Assembly: GCA_947561395.2 (NCBI GenBank)
Contig: OX387183.1
Coordinates: 35,700,853-35,764,852, forward strand
Direction of reading: 5' to 3'
DNA from: Buxus sempervirens
Lineage: Eukaryota > Streptophyta > Magnoliopsida > Buxales > Buxaceae
DNA: 64,000 nucleotides
Made by a program: the position numbers and the translations under genes. Below the pieces are notes generated by a model. It worked only from the letters and a program-made list of their open reading frames with translations. It did not search any database and was not told the origin of the DNA. Positions 29,855-41,652 of the stretch are shown piece after piece (the first letter of the stretch is position 1; each line of letters opens with the position of its first letter).

Positions 29855-32081
29855 TGTGAGACATGGAAAAATCACAGGGATGATTCCCCCTCCATCAACA
29901 TACGGGCTACACGAAAATGGGAGAGTCACCACCATCCAATTTTTGGGGTGTGAATGGACGCCAAAAGATTCAAAATAAGCAAAAAGAGCTAAAAGGCAAA
30001 TACTAGAGTAAAAATAACTCTACTTAAAAATCAAATCCAGAAATGGGTAAGGGGATTAGATTATGAACGGGAGAAGGTATTAGACACCCTCATTCACCCA
30101 CACAAGGTGATTGCCAAGTGTTGTTCATGCTAGAAAAAAAAGAGAAAGCTTGCTAAAATAATCAAAAACCTTGAGAAAGGATTAAACAAATGTGTGATAC
30201 CTTCGCATGAGAAATCCAAATGAATTCCAGATCCTCTTTTATGTCAATATCACTTCTGGAATATTACCAATAGATGGCAATCAAAGCAAAAATTGCACAA
30301 AACCAAGTTGAGTCAAATCCGGAAGATTCGGTAAAAGATAGTGCCATTTGTCTTGAAATCAATTAAATCCAATTTAAATTAAATCAAACCAAATCCATTT
30401 GAAAGATTATGATAAATAGAAGACTCATGCAAATTTTCAATCAATTCCGGTTAAAATCCTAGGAGTTATTCTCCTTTGAAATCTGCTGCTGGAGATAATT
30501 AAAAGTGACAAGTGGGCAAGTTTCGAAAATCATTTAGAAACATCGGCTCCATATAAATCCATGAAATTTGGTGTGAATGAAGTTTATATAGCCATCTTTC
30601 AAATGAAACTAGCCTCATACAAAAATTCATTCGTATGTGCCTTAGGTGACCTCCCGAACAAGCCCCGAAGATCACAGATTTACCCAGAAAAGTGTTGTTG
30701 AGCAGTTCTGAGTAAATCTGTTACCCACGACACAAATGGAGTCAAAAAATTATGAACCTAACTGGGTTTGAAATTAGACTTCCAAAGGAAAACTCAGAAA
30801 TAAACATCACTCGAATCGGACTTAAAACGAACACATGACGCTCATTCGAAGTGACAAGTTCCGCAATCTAGCCTGAATTGACCTATCAACTTTGACAGAG
30901 AGGTGTCAAAAATCCACTTGATAAAACTTAATGAAAATTTTCAGGCATAAACTAGACAGCCTCAACTTTCCCATGGCTCTAGAATCACTCCAAAATTCAT
31001 CCGCACGATGAAGTTACGAGTGTCCGAAGTTGGGGTACAGCTGTTGTCAAGTTAAGCCTTTTTAAAGAAAATCAACTCAAAACAGTGATAAGGTGTGTGG
31101 AATCAGTGCAAGATAAATCAAAATCATTTTAAAAAGATATTGAAGAACCTCTAGGAAGAAATGGGGCACAATTTTGGCTCACCATTCTCTCCGATTGGAA
31201 AGAATATGCCAAAAACCCCAAAATTGAGCAAAAGTGCCCAAAACCGAGAGGTTAGACCTAGAGGTCTTCAATACTTGCTTGAAATCATGTTGAAAACCAA
31301 TAAGAAATATCCCAGAATTGTTTGGGTCTATTTATTCCAGATCTATCATAATGAATGCAATAGATTCGAAACACAAGCCGATTCCGACAAAACAAGTGCA
31401 ATATGTGCATGTGTAAAAATCCATTCTTCAATAATATAACAGCATATAGCATGCATTCATATCAATCAAATGGGGTTCTAGAACAACCTAGGGTTCCGTT
31501 CCATTCTCGTTTCCCTTAGTTCTCTCTCCCCGTTTAACAGTTCTTCGAGATAATCTTGGGGTACTTTGAATATGAAACGGTTTTCATAGAATCAAAAGGC
31601 TTATTCACAAGGTTCTAACACTAGGATCAATCCTCAGTCTCGTTTCCCCTAGATCTCGCCTTCACGTTTTACGGCTAGGGGGAGTCTCGAGGTACTTTGA
31701 GTAGAGGAAGGGTTTTCATACACACAGATTAGGCCTTATTCTACAGAAAGGTAGAAGAAGAGAACTAAACCTAGAATGTAAGACAGAAAAATTAAAGAAG
31801 GTTTTAGGCTTACCTGGGTTCTGGGAGAAGTGCGGCAGCGGTTCCCTTCTTCACTCGGAGCTCTTCAATCTCCAACTTATTGGCCATTTGCTTAAGGAGG
31901 AGCCTCCTATTTATAGGCAAAGGCTAGGGTTAGGGTTTGCATGATGGTAGACACAAAATGATGTCTAGAGCCCACCAACCTTAACCCTAAGGCTATTTCC
32001 GAGATTTCTACTCCTTTAATGAAGGATATGATGGTAAAAAGTGAAAATTCTCGGAAAACCCTAATTTTGAGCAAAAAGCTT

Positions 32082-32262
32082 GTATCCGATATGTGAGGTC
32101 GGATACAAGCAATTCTCTTTGTATCCAACATTATCTGTCGGATACAATAAAGATCCTTTGTATCTGACATTATCTGTCGAATACAATAAAGATCCTTTGT
32201 ATCCGACATTATCTGTCGGATACAATAAAGATGTTTTGTATCCGACATTATCTGTCGGATAC
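32082..32262. promoter_or_regulatory. Five-unit palindrome array in the LTR of B, changed arm sequence
   Basis: Units start at 32082, 32121, 32160, 32199 and 32238, exactly 39 bp apart. Best units read GTATCCGACA then TGTCGGATAC around a 5-nt centre. Compared with A, CCGG became CCGA in the left arm and TCGG in the right, so pairing is kept. Confidence 0.85.
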
Positions 32263-32303
32263 AAAAAAAAAAAGCTTTTATCCGAATTTTAACACAGGAA
32301 ATA

Positions 32304-32385
32304 CTTATTTACATGTAATATCGTTTAAGTAAATGTCCTCGTATTTTTTAATCTCCATTTACTTAAGATATTACATGTAAATAAG
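32304..32385. repeat. 82-bp foldback
   Basis: Arms of about 30 bp: CTTATTTACATGTAATATC near 32304 and its inverse ending at 32385, each continuing to an AAGTAAATG block. It is found only in B's LTR and may be a tiny foldback transposon. A run of about 15 C follows at 32391. Confidence 0.65.
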
Positions 32386-32839
32386 CAAACACCCCCCCCC
32401 CCCCCATTTGAATCCATTAAAAATAGTTCCAGACCCAAATTCCAAGTGAATAAAAAGTCAACTTTCCAGTTCCAAGCTAAATTCCAGTTTTTCAGGTCCG
32501 GTAAAAAGATTCAATATGTTAAAACCAAGGTATTCATCAAGATTTAAAACCTCAAAAAATTCTTTTATGAAATAACATGGCTAAAAACCTGATTACCGGG
32601 AAAAATTATCTTGAAATCTTGCTTTAAAAAACATTTCATTTTCTGGGGTCAAAAGTCAACAAAATTCAACAGGAAAAAGTTTACTTTGCACAAAAGATTG
32701 AATTCGGGCCTTGTCCTTTACGGTTTTGGATTCAAATGGGTTAAGGATCTCAAACCCAATGCTAAGAATTGAAAATTCCAATAAGATATTTCTCTCCTTC
32801 ATGATTTAACAAAAATCGTGCAATTTTGGGGTGTCTACA

Positions 32840-32884
32840 ACTGCCCTTCTTTGCTGGAGTTGTAGGACAATGAACAGCAAAGAA
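32840..32884 (-). promoter_or_regulatory. Polypurine tract and hairpin of B
   Basis: Minus strand CAGCAAAGAAGGGCAGT abuts the LTR. TTCTTTGCTG (32847-32856) pairs perfectly with CAGCAAAGAA (32875-32884), the same placement as in A with different arm bases. Confidence 0.6.
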
Positions 32885-33033
32885 TAGACACAACTCAAAA
32901 TTGCACGTTTGAAAGACATCTCCTTAATTGAACATGCTTTGGTCAAACAAATGAGTGATAAAAAACATGGATTTGAAGATAGCCAATGAAACCACTGCTG
33001 CTTATAGTCTGACAGGGTGGCGTCTCTTCCTTA

Positions 33034-33079
33034 TCTCAGATTTTTGTGAGCTCTCGTGGCTATGAAAAGAAATCTGAGA
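33034..33079 (-). repeat. Stem-loop of element B with conserved loop
   Basis: Perfect 10-bp arms TCTCAGATTT and AAATCTGAGA flank a loop containing GTGAGCTCTCGTGGCTATGA, which matches the loops of A and C although the arms do not. Confidence 0.6.
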
Positions 33080-35505
33080 CAAGAAAATTTTGAAAAGAAT
33101 GTGGATTTAAAATTGACCTCTGCAACCTCAATTGCTTTTGATGTTTTTCCCTTTACCGCTTAACAATAAGGAAATATTTTATTGAATTTTCTTGATTGAT
33201 TTTTTTTTATTTGACATACCTGGGTGCCATTTGATGCCCAAACCTGTGCTTGAATATTTCTCAACTTGCTTTTGCTTCTTCATCTTCTTGCTCTCTCAAT
33301 AATGATGTATGTGCCGTTGTTGCCCATAACCTGCCTTTATGCTTTTCAATTGCCCAAGTGACTGCCCTCCTCTTTGATTGATGGGTTTGAACATCATGAT
33401 TTGTTGATCTAACCTCATGCCCTTACTACCCATGATCTCTCCTTCCTGCCTTCTTACTGTCCCAGTAAAATCCTTCTTTAGAATTGGAAACAATTGTTTA
33501 AAGGAGAAAACATGAACTACTTCGAAGCTTTTTTTTTTTCAAATCCGAAGACTAAGGCTTGACTGCTTCCTCCAAATGCTGTAATTTATTCCAATGAAAA
33601 CCCAAAGGGAAAGACTCTGAGCAAGCCCCGATTTTTGGTTGCTTGAAGAAGTACTTGCCCCTCAGCAGAGATAATCCCTCTTTTTTTTTCTCTTTTTTCT
33701 CTTTTTTTTCTTTTCCTACTTTTTTTTTTTTTTTTACCTTTGCCAAAAAGAAACCATAATAAAAGAATTCAAATGCAAAAATCAAAAAATATGTTTTATA
33801 CTAGTGGCCTCAGAATTCTCTAATGCTTGCAAAACCAATGTTTTTATGAAAAGACATAGATGCTCATCATAGGCCAAAAATATATTTTTTTCGCTTTTTT
33901 GTGTTTTTATAATTTTTTTTTGAAAAATGATCCAACCACTTATTAGCATATAGTCCAAAAGAATTAAAATCAAGTTGAATAATGAGAAGATTATTTCAGA
34001 AAATGAAGAAAGACCAAAATAAGCCTTCAGAACCTTTAGAATCATTCCCATGACCATCGGCTTGTCAATTGATGCTCCAGATATGACGACTCTTTCAATC
34101 TGATTATTTTGCCTCAGTCTAGAAAGACATTTTCCTTCATCCAATTGAAGAGCAATTGTTTCTCCATTGTATCCATGATATGAGAATTTATGGCTTCAAC
34201 TTCAGCACTAATTTCCTAATGGCAATTTTGATGACCATCAACTTGTTCATAGATGATTCATATCATAGTTCTGATTATGTTGCTTCAGTCTTGAAAAGAG
34301 AATTTTCCTCAATCACTCGAAAAGTGACTGTATCTCAAAATAACTACCAACATGAGGACTTCACCTGAATCTATGCCAATTCTGGACTTTCCTCTCTGAC
34401 GATTTCCTTCTTGTAGATAGCTGATTATTTGCCATGTAGCGCCCTTCCGGGTGTTCACTACATTTTCTCCGTTTTTTTCTTCTTTTTTTTTTTTAATCCT
34501 TCATCACCAACAACTATGTAGTCAAAACTGCCTTAATTCAAAATTTTTTAATCTAAGAGGACTTATGAATGGGAAGAAACGAAGGCTTGGTGTTTGTTTA
34601 GAAAGAAAAGGAATAAAAGGCTCAAATACCATATGATCAAATGGGTTAACTAAAATTGTAATTCTTAAGGCATTTCTTCCCTTGGAATGAATACAAAATT
34701 GCCCCCCAGTAATGAAGTTCTTCCTCCATTGTGATTTCTTCCTTTGAAACTTATTCCCCAGTATTGAACTCTTTTTTTTTCTCATTCTTCCCTTCACAAT
34801 TTTTATTTACCCCTTTTGAAGACATTCTCCAAATATCCCATAACATTTTATGATCTCTTTTCCTTCTTTCTTTTTTTTTCTTTTATTTTCTTTTCTTTGC
34901 CCCCTTTTTCTGAAAACATCTTTAAAATCCCTTTTTGAACTTCAATAATGCCCCCTTCTTTTGTTTTAAAAAAAATTGTCCCTTCATTCCTTTTTTTTTA
35001 TGCCTTAATAAATTTGCCCCATTGTGGGGTTTCAATTCTCAGTTTAGGTTACTTGGAAAAATTTATCAAGCTCAAAGGGTCTAATTAGGGATTTCAAAAA
35101 TTTTGGGGATATAAGAAAGAAAGGCCTCTTATCATTTTAAGAAAAGTTTGAATTTTCAGACTTGGTAGAGTTGCACTACATGACTAGTTCAGGAAATTTT
35201 TTTTTCTTTTTTTTTTTTAATCACCTTCTATCGACATGAAAGCCTCTTCAAATAGAACCTTTGTTATGAACAAGTTCTTCACCTTTTGATCAGTCTTATA
35301 GATTTGGATTCTTTCCATCAAATGATGCTCAATTCGATTTCCAAAAAAAAGGTCAAATCTTCTCCCATATTTTCAAGTGCAAAGCCCCAAAATTTCTTCA
35401 AACAATATCATCAACTTCCCTTTGAACAAATCAGCAAATGGTGTGATCCTTTCTGTATTCTAATGAAGAAACTTCAAATCTTCTTCTATCTTTTCTGTTG
35501 AAGAC
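33080..35505. other. Non-coding middle of element B (deletion zone)
   Basis: No gene seen. From about 33800 it aligns with the convergent 3' region of A (9460 on), for example GGCCTCAGAAT and GATGCTCATCA, and continues to about 35100. The antisense genes are missing before it and pol after it. T-rich and CT-rich tracts are frequent (33680-33735, 34860-34900). Confidence 0.6.
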
Positions 35506-36264
35506 TGTGGGTCATCTTTGGTTCCAAAGGCCATAAAATTGGTCACTTCATAATTTTGCAGAATATTCTTCTCATGACACTTAAAAGGATTTAAATTTTC
35601 ATATAAAATGTCTTTTTCTTCGATTTTGGTCTCAAGATTGAGCCCAATGTCGAAGTCATATTCAACTTAATGATATTTAATGGGAGATATAACTCATAAG
35701 TAAAACAGGACCTTGTTGAAAACTTTTTTTTTTTTTAAAAAAAAAAATGTTAAAGGGGAATTTTTTTTTTTTTGAAAGAGCCTTTATTGAAATCACCTCC
35801 TGAGAACAAGGCTCCTTAGAGTCCTCAGGAAATGTGCATTCTTTTTATGGGGGTTTCTTTTTAGAGAACATGGGACTTCGAAAATTGCCCCTGTTTTCAA
35901 AGGCAAAAGTTGATTTTTTACCATTTTTGAAAAAATTTTCATCTTCTGCTGGTTGAGGCAAGAATTCCTTTCTTTGATCAACAATTGTCTTCATATTTAG
36001 GACATCATGCTTAGCCCTTGGAAGAAGTGACGTTACTTGATCTGGAACTTGGACGACTGCCCAATCAATGTGTGGCAAAATGAATTCAACCTTTGCCTCT
36101 TTCTTTTCTTTGAAAACACCACCATTCTTTCTCTGCCATCCTTCTTTCTCAATCGAATCTGCCCCATTTTCTATACTGGCTTCTTGTAGAATATCCTGCC
36201 CTAGAACAATCTTTGCATCACCTTGCCTTGATCGCTCTTGCAGTGTAGTCATGGTAATCTGCAC
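35506..36264 (-). pseudogene. Remnant of the N-terminal pol part of B
   Basis: Minus-strand VEFILPHIDWAVVQVPDQV (near 36090-36035) resembles the linker before RT in A (LQFIDWTAVKVPDKV). Near 35507-35670 the DNA aligns with A 13548-13700. Reverse transcriptase, RNase H and integrase are deleted. Confidence 0.6.
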
Positions 36265-37864
36265 CGTTTCTTCTCTTTTGGCTCTTTTTTTCCTTTTTCT
36301 TCTTCATTCTTTTTTTCTTCCCCACCCATCATATTTTCTTGTTCTTCTTCCCTTTCAAAATAAACCCAGATAGTTGACCCTATAGGAGCAATAAGTTGAG
36401 AATGGTCAAATCTTCTTTCTCTAGAGAAAATTGCTCCTATTGAATTTGAGCTGCTTGCCCCATTGTTGTTGGTGGGAGGAGTGGGTGTGACTGAATTGAA
36501 TGATAAAGAGTTATTATCTGGCAAATCCTGAATTGCATGCTTTAGGGCCAAACAATGATCTGTGGTATGCCCTGGACTACTCATATGATACTCACAAATT
36601 GCAAATGGATTATAACCCTTCCCCTTGCTTGCATGAGGATTTGGCAACCTCAAAGTGACGTAACCCTTTTGAAGTAAGGTAGGCAAAAGTTCAGATGGTC
36701 TCATAGGCAGTTTTGAGAATTCCCTTCTCTTTCCTACTTCTGTTTCCTCCTTCACAGGCTGTATAGAAGGGACATTAATTTGGATAGGTAGCAAAGGAAC
36801 TGGATGGGTATTGATTTGATAGGGTCCCTTGGGAAGCTGCACCATATTCACTTCTGCTTCTCTCCTTTCCTCAAATATTTTCTTTTCATTACCATTTCCT
36901 TCGTTATGAGTGGAGTCTTGTTGACTGATCAAGGCGGAATAATCAATTATCTTGCCAGATCTGATCTCATCCTCAATCCGGTCGGTCACTTGTATCAGGG
37001 CAACAAAATTGGTGGTAATCTTACCCACCAGGTGATTTTAGAAGGGCTGCCCCAGTGTACCTACGAATGTTGAGATCATCTCAGGCTCCAATATAGGCGG
37101 CCTGACTTGGGAGGCAGCCTCTCTCCATCTCGTGGCATATTGCCGTACAGTCTCCTCCTTTCCCTTGCTCATTCTCATCATGCCGTACCGATCTGGCATG
37201 ATCTCCGAGTTAAATTTATACTGGTCCAAAAAAGCATCGGCTAGGTCCTTCCACCTCCTGATCCTGCCATGGTCCACGGTGGCAAACCACCTCAGAGCCG
37301 ATCCTGTCAAACTCCTCTGAAAGAGTTGGATCAGTATGCCGTCATCCCAGCCAAATTGGCACAAAGCCCCACAGTATAGTTTCAAGTGGCTCATTGGGCA
37401 GCTCGTGCCATCATATTTATCAAAGTCTGGGCACTTGAACTTGGTCGGTAGGCATTCATCCGGGTATATGCACAGGTCATCAAAGGTGGTACCTCCATAG
37501 CTGTTTCCCCCTTCACCTCCTTAAGTTCTTCCTGGATCCTCTCTATCTTGTGCAGTAATTTCCTTTCCATCTCCTCCCTAGCTTTTCTTTTTCCATCTCT
37601 TTCTCATACTCCACAGTGTTTTCCCTGATTAGAATAGATTCAAGGACAGGTTCAGAAATGGGCTCAGGTATGGGTTGAGCCGGAGGTGGAATGTAGGCTT
37701 GAGGTGGCGGAGTTTGATGGGAAGTAGAGGCTTGGTTTTAGGCCTGGGCCTGAGCCGCCAGTAAGTCTTCCAGCATCTTAGCTAGTCCGGCCATCTGCTC
37801 TTGCAGCTAAGCAAAGTCCTGAGCAGGGACAGTAGCTTGGGCTTGGTTCTCTTCAGCATTCATT
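36265..37864 (-). pseudogene. gag remnant of element B
   Basis: The gag domain survives at 37038-37394 (SHLKLYCGALCQFGWDDGI, WKDLADAFLDQYKF). The variant knuckle CEYHMSSPGHTTDHC lies at about 36560-36605. The start MNAEENQAQ is at 37864. Stops and frameshifts occur at 37027-37037, in 37395-37600 and in the N-terminal part. The protease region is missing: the frame runs from a Glu/Lys-rich linker straight into pol linker sequence. Confidence 0.75.
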
Positions 37865-38174
37865 GCTCGAGCTTTGGATCTGGTCACGGGAGCAATGATT
37901 GCAAGTAAGTGTACCTGGGGAAGGAAAAGCAAAGAAACATGTCAGCTCCAATTTATAGCTTATTTCATACACCCATAAATATAGAGATGTGAGGTAGGTG
38001 AACACAGGTTTACATATATATATATATATATTGGTTTTTTTTTTACTTGAGCTAAAAGAATTGTTGGAATATTTTAGGGCTTCCAACATGTCCCACAAGG
38101 TATGAAAATGATTGGTACGAAAAAGACCAACCAAAGGGTTGTTGGAATATTTTAGGGTTTCCAAAGGTCCCAAA

Positions 38175-38935
38175 GAATGAGAAATGTCTAAAATTCAGAG
38201 GCTTTTAGACGACCCAAAGGATAAGTGTCTATAATTCAGAGGCTTATAGACGGCCCAAATGATATGTGTCTAAAATTCAGAGGCTTATAGACAACCCAAA
38301 GAGATTGATGTTTGAAATTCAGAGGCTTTCAAATGGCCCAAAAAGATTGTGTCTAAAATTTAGAGGCTTTTAGAAGACCCAAAGATATGGATGTTTGAAA
38401 TTAAGAGGCTTTCAAATGGCCCAAAAAGATTGTGTCTAAAATTCAGAGGCTTATAGACGGCCAAAAGGATATGTTTCTATAATTCAGAGGCTTATAGACG
38501 GCCCAAAATAGGTTGATGTTTGAAATTCAGAGGCTTTCAAATGGCCGAAAAAGGTTGTGTCTAACATACAGAGGCTTATAGACGGCCCAAAGGATATGTA
38601 TCTATAATTCAGAGGCTTATAGACGGCCCAAAATAGGTTGATGTTTGAAATTCAAAGGTTTTCAAATGGCCCAAAAAGGTTGTGTTTAAAATTCAGAGGC
38701 TTTTAGACGGCCCAAAGGATATGTGTCTATAATTCAGAGGTTTATAGACGGCCCAAAATAGGTTGATGTTTGAAATTCAGAGGCTTTCAAATGGCCCAAA
38801 AAGGTTGTGTCTAAAATTCAGAGGCTTTTAGACGGCCCAAAGGATATGTGTCTATAATTCAGAGGCTTATAGATGGCCCAAAATAGGTTGATGTTTGAAA
38901 TTCAGAGGCTTTCAAATGGCCCACAAAATTCAATT
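38175..38935 (-). repeat. Hairpin minisatellite 1 in the leader of B
   Basis: About 18 units at 41-42 bp spacing (for example 38186, 38227, 38268, 38310, 38351). Each is a 25-nt dyad with centre TTCAGAGGC and one of three arm pairs: GTCTAAAA/TTTTAGAC, GTCTATAA/TTATAGAC, or GTTTGAAA/TTTCAAAT. Arms change together, so pairing is kept. Confidence 0.85.
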
Positions 38936-39515
38936 GATTGGTACGAAAAAAACCAACCAAAGGTTTTTTGGAATATTCTAGGGCTTCCAAGTGTCCCACA
39001 AATTTTTGATTTGATTGGAAAAAATAACTAACCAAAGGTTTTCTTAGAATATTCTAGGGCTTCCAAGTGTCCCACAAATTTTTGATTTGATTGGAAAAAA
39101 TAACCAACCAAAGGTTTTTTTTTGGAATATTCTAGGGCTTCCAAGTGTCCCACAAAAATTTGATTTGATTGGTTCTCGTGACCGAACAAAGGTTTCTTTT
39201 TTTTTTTTGGAATATTCTAGGGCTTCCAAATGTCCCACAAATTTTTGATTTTGATTGGTTCTCATGACCAAACAAAGGTTTCTTGGAATATTCTGGGGCT
39301 TCCAAGTGTCCCACAAATTTTGATTTGATTGGTTCTCGTGTCCAAACAAAGGTTTCTTGGAATATTCTGGGGTTTCCAAGTGTCCCACAAATTTTTGATT
39401 TGATTGGTTCTCATGACCAAACAAAGGTTTCTTGGAATATTCCGGGGCTTCCAAGTGTCCCACAAATTTTGATTTGATTGGTTCTCGTGACCGAACAAAG
39501 GTTTCTTTTTATTAT
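38936..39515 (-). repeat. Minisatellite 2 in the leader of B
   Basis: About seven copies of a 58-76 bp unit with two dyads: CTTGGAA-N11-TTCCAAG and a TTTGATTGGT/ACCAAACAAA pair. It is related to the arrays of A (17796-18075) and C (60076-60760). Confidence 0.85.
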
Positions 39516-39749
39516 TATTTTTTTTATTTGCTGAATTTTCTCAGTTTTTAGATTCAAAAGTTTGATTGAAACATGTTTGAGGTGAATTGGTATCAAGAAA
39601 TATGACACCTTGGTTCCCTTTTTATGTATTTCTCAGTTTTTTTTTGTTTTTTTCATATTCTCTTTTGGGTGCTTAAGGATTATCCACAATGTTTAGGCAT
39701 TTTATTCTAAAAATTTGGGATGAAAAACCAATTTGCACATCTCCTGGTT

Positions 39750-39891
39750 GTATCCGACATGACATGTCGGCTAAGGCTATGCCTTATTGTATCCTATACA
39801 AATGATCAAATACATGCATAAGCTTTTATAACCTATGGAATATACCGGATAAGAAGGAAACTCTGTTTAACCGACCTGAGTTGTCGGTTAA
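39750..39891 (-). promoter_or_regulatory. Palindrome array in the leader of B (partly decayed)
   Basis: Units at 39750, 39789, about 39826 and 39867. The first (GTATCCGACATGACATGTCGG-like) and last (TTAACCGAC and GTCGGTTAA) keep symmetry; the middle two are degraded. The last corresponds to TTAACCGGC/GCCGGTTA of A with both arms changed. Confidence 0.7.
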
Positions 39892-41632
39892 TGCCGAAAT
39901 GGCTCTTTTTTGTCTCATTTTTTCACTAGATCCTATTATTTTCATTCCCACTTGATGTTCACCTTGACTTGGCCTCTAAATCCAGCCCCAAATTGGGCTT
40001 TGACGTCATACTTGCAAAAATTCACAAACTCATGAGGGTACATGCCCCTTTGACAGTTAGACACCAATTCATGGATCTTGTACACTTGGTTGCCTCCTAC
40101 ATGGACTTTGGGAAGGATGACTTTTAAATTGAGTTGGAAATTCATCCTATAGGTTACACCAACCTTGGGCTATAAACACTTTTGGAAAAAATTTCATCCC
40201 AAGAATATGGACACCATGGCTTTTAATTTACATGAAGATAATAAAAAAGAAACATGGCTTTACCTTGCCACCTTGTGCTACCTTCAATATGGTATTAAAA
40301 TTATACCTTAGCCTATGAAACACGCAAACGGCCTTCCCACATTTACACCCAATTCCCCAAACGCAATTGTGTACTTTAGCTAAAAACGTGTTTCTCCACC
40401 TTCAAGCGTATGGTTTTTGGGTTTTGGCTTATTTGGCAACTTAGAATTCAAGTCTAGTGATGCCCGGAATCGAATCACAGATCCCATTGTCATCACATCA
40501 TTGACTCAAATTCTAAGGTAAATGTTTTCACTTTCGCTTTCCAAAGTAATGACCTCGGTACGTGAAGCTACAGACATTCGGGTTCAACTTCCTTTAGGTA
40601 ATGGGTAGGCTGTGCAAAGTGTTTAAAGTGCTCAAGTGCATTTAAAATTAAGGTGCATTCATAACGTCCCAGCCCCTTGCCACTCTTTTCGTAGCTATGC
40701 ATACAATTTCAAGCCAAGGCATATGACATTATATTGAAAGCAAAACGCAAGCAAGGTAGCTAAAGAAACTAAATATGTACACAATTGTTACATACCCACA
40801 AAGTAGCATACAAACATGTTATCATATTGCACAAACAACAATTAAATCATGGAAAGCATGCTTGAAATACCAAAATCATTACCTCAATTTCCAGATTTCA
40901 TGCTCTTTTTTTTCATTTTCATGCTCAAAGTTCATCATTTATGCCCCAAATGGAAGCCTAAAAATACAGCAACTAGACCTTTTGTACAAAGAGAATTTAA
41001 CCGGAGAAAATATGCTTGAAAACCCGTCAAAACATTTGCTGAATTCTGGGTTTCATGATTCTCATTTTCATGCTCAAAGTTCATGATTTATGCCCCAAAT
41101 TGAAGTCTAAAAATCCAGCAACTAACAATATGGTACATGAGGTATTTTAATTAGAGGAGACATGCTTGAAAACCCTCTAAATACCCGCTGAATTTCAGAA
41201 TTTTTGCTCATTGTTTTTCATGTTCAAATCATGTCATCCCATACCCCTAATCAAAGGCATGCCATAAAAAAAACATTTAAGCACAAGAAATCATTGTTCA
41301 TGGGAATCATGCTTGAATACCCCAAAATTTACACTAAATTTCAAGATTTCAAAAAAAAATTTTTTTTTTATGTTCAACTCATGGCATTGAAACCCCAAAA
41401 TAACACATGCTATCACATAATATAGCAAAGTCATATTACAAGATGGGTTTTCCCTTAAACACATTTCTAGACAAAATCAAGCAACATACCCATGCTTTTA
41501 TCCATGTGAATTTTTTAATCATACAAATCAGATTTGAGATTCAATATACACAAGTAAACTAGGAAAAATAGCAAGCATTCAAAATAAAGAAAAAGCATGA
41601 ACAAAACACCAAACATGGCTTAAATCCACAAG
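39892..41632 (-). other. Untranslated leader of element B
   Basis: No coding frame supported. It shares blocks with the leaders of A and C (for example CCCCAAACGCAATTGTG near 40362 and TAACGTCCCAGCCCCTTG near 40661). Confidence 0.55.
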
Positions 41633-41650
41633 TCCCCAGTAGAGTCGCCA
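41633..41650 (-). promoter_or_regulatory. Primer binding site of element B
   Basis: Minus strand TGGCGACTCTACTGGGGA, two bases from the LTR. The same Arg-tRNA-type site as in A, with two bases changed. Confidence 0.7.
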
Positions 41651-41652
41651 GT

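Larger units (their letters stand above)
29855..32839 (-). repeat. Element B 3' LTR
   Basis: Plus-strand TGTGAGACATGG to GTGTCTACA, nearly 3 kb. It is about 700 bp longer than the LTRs of A and C because of unrelated sequence at about 32284-32815, which includes a foldback and a C run. TATA box (minus) at 31909-31915; donor-like CAG/GTAAGCC near 31810. Confidence 0.85.

Noticed and set aside
32082..32262. Regular palindromic repeats with short spacers look like a CRISPR array
   Set aside because: Spacers are only about 14 bp and resemble each other, the repeats vary, the same arrays recur in homologous elements, and the setting is a plant genome with LTR retrotransposons.
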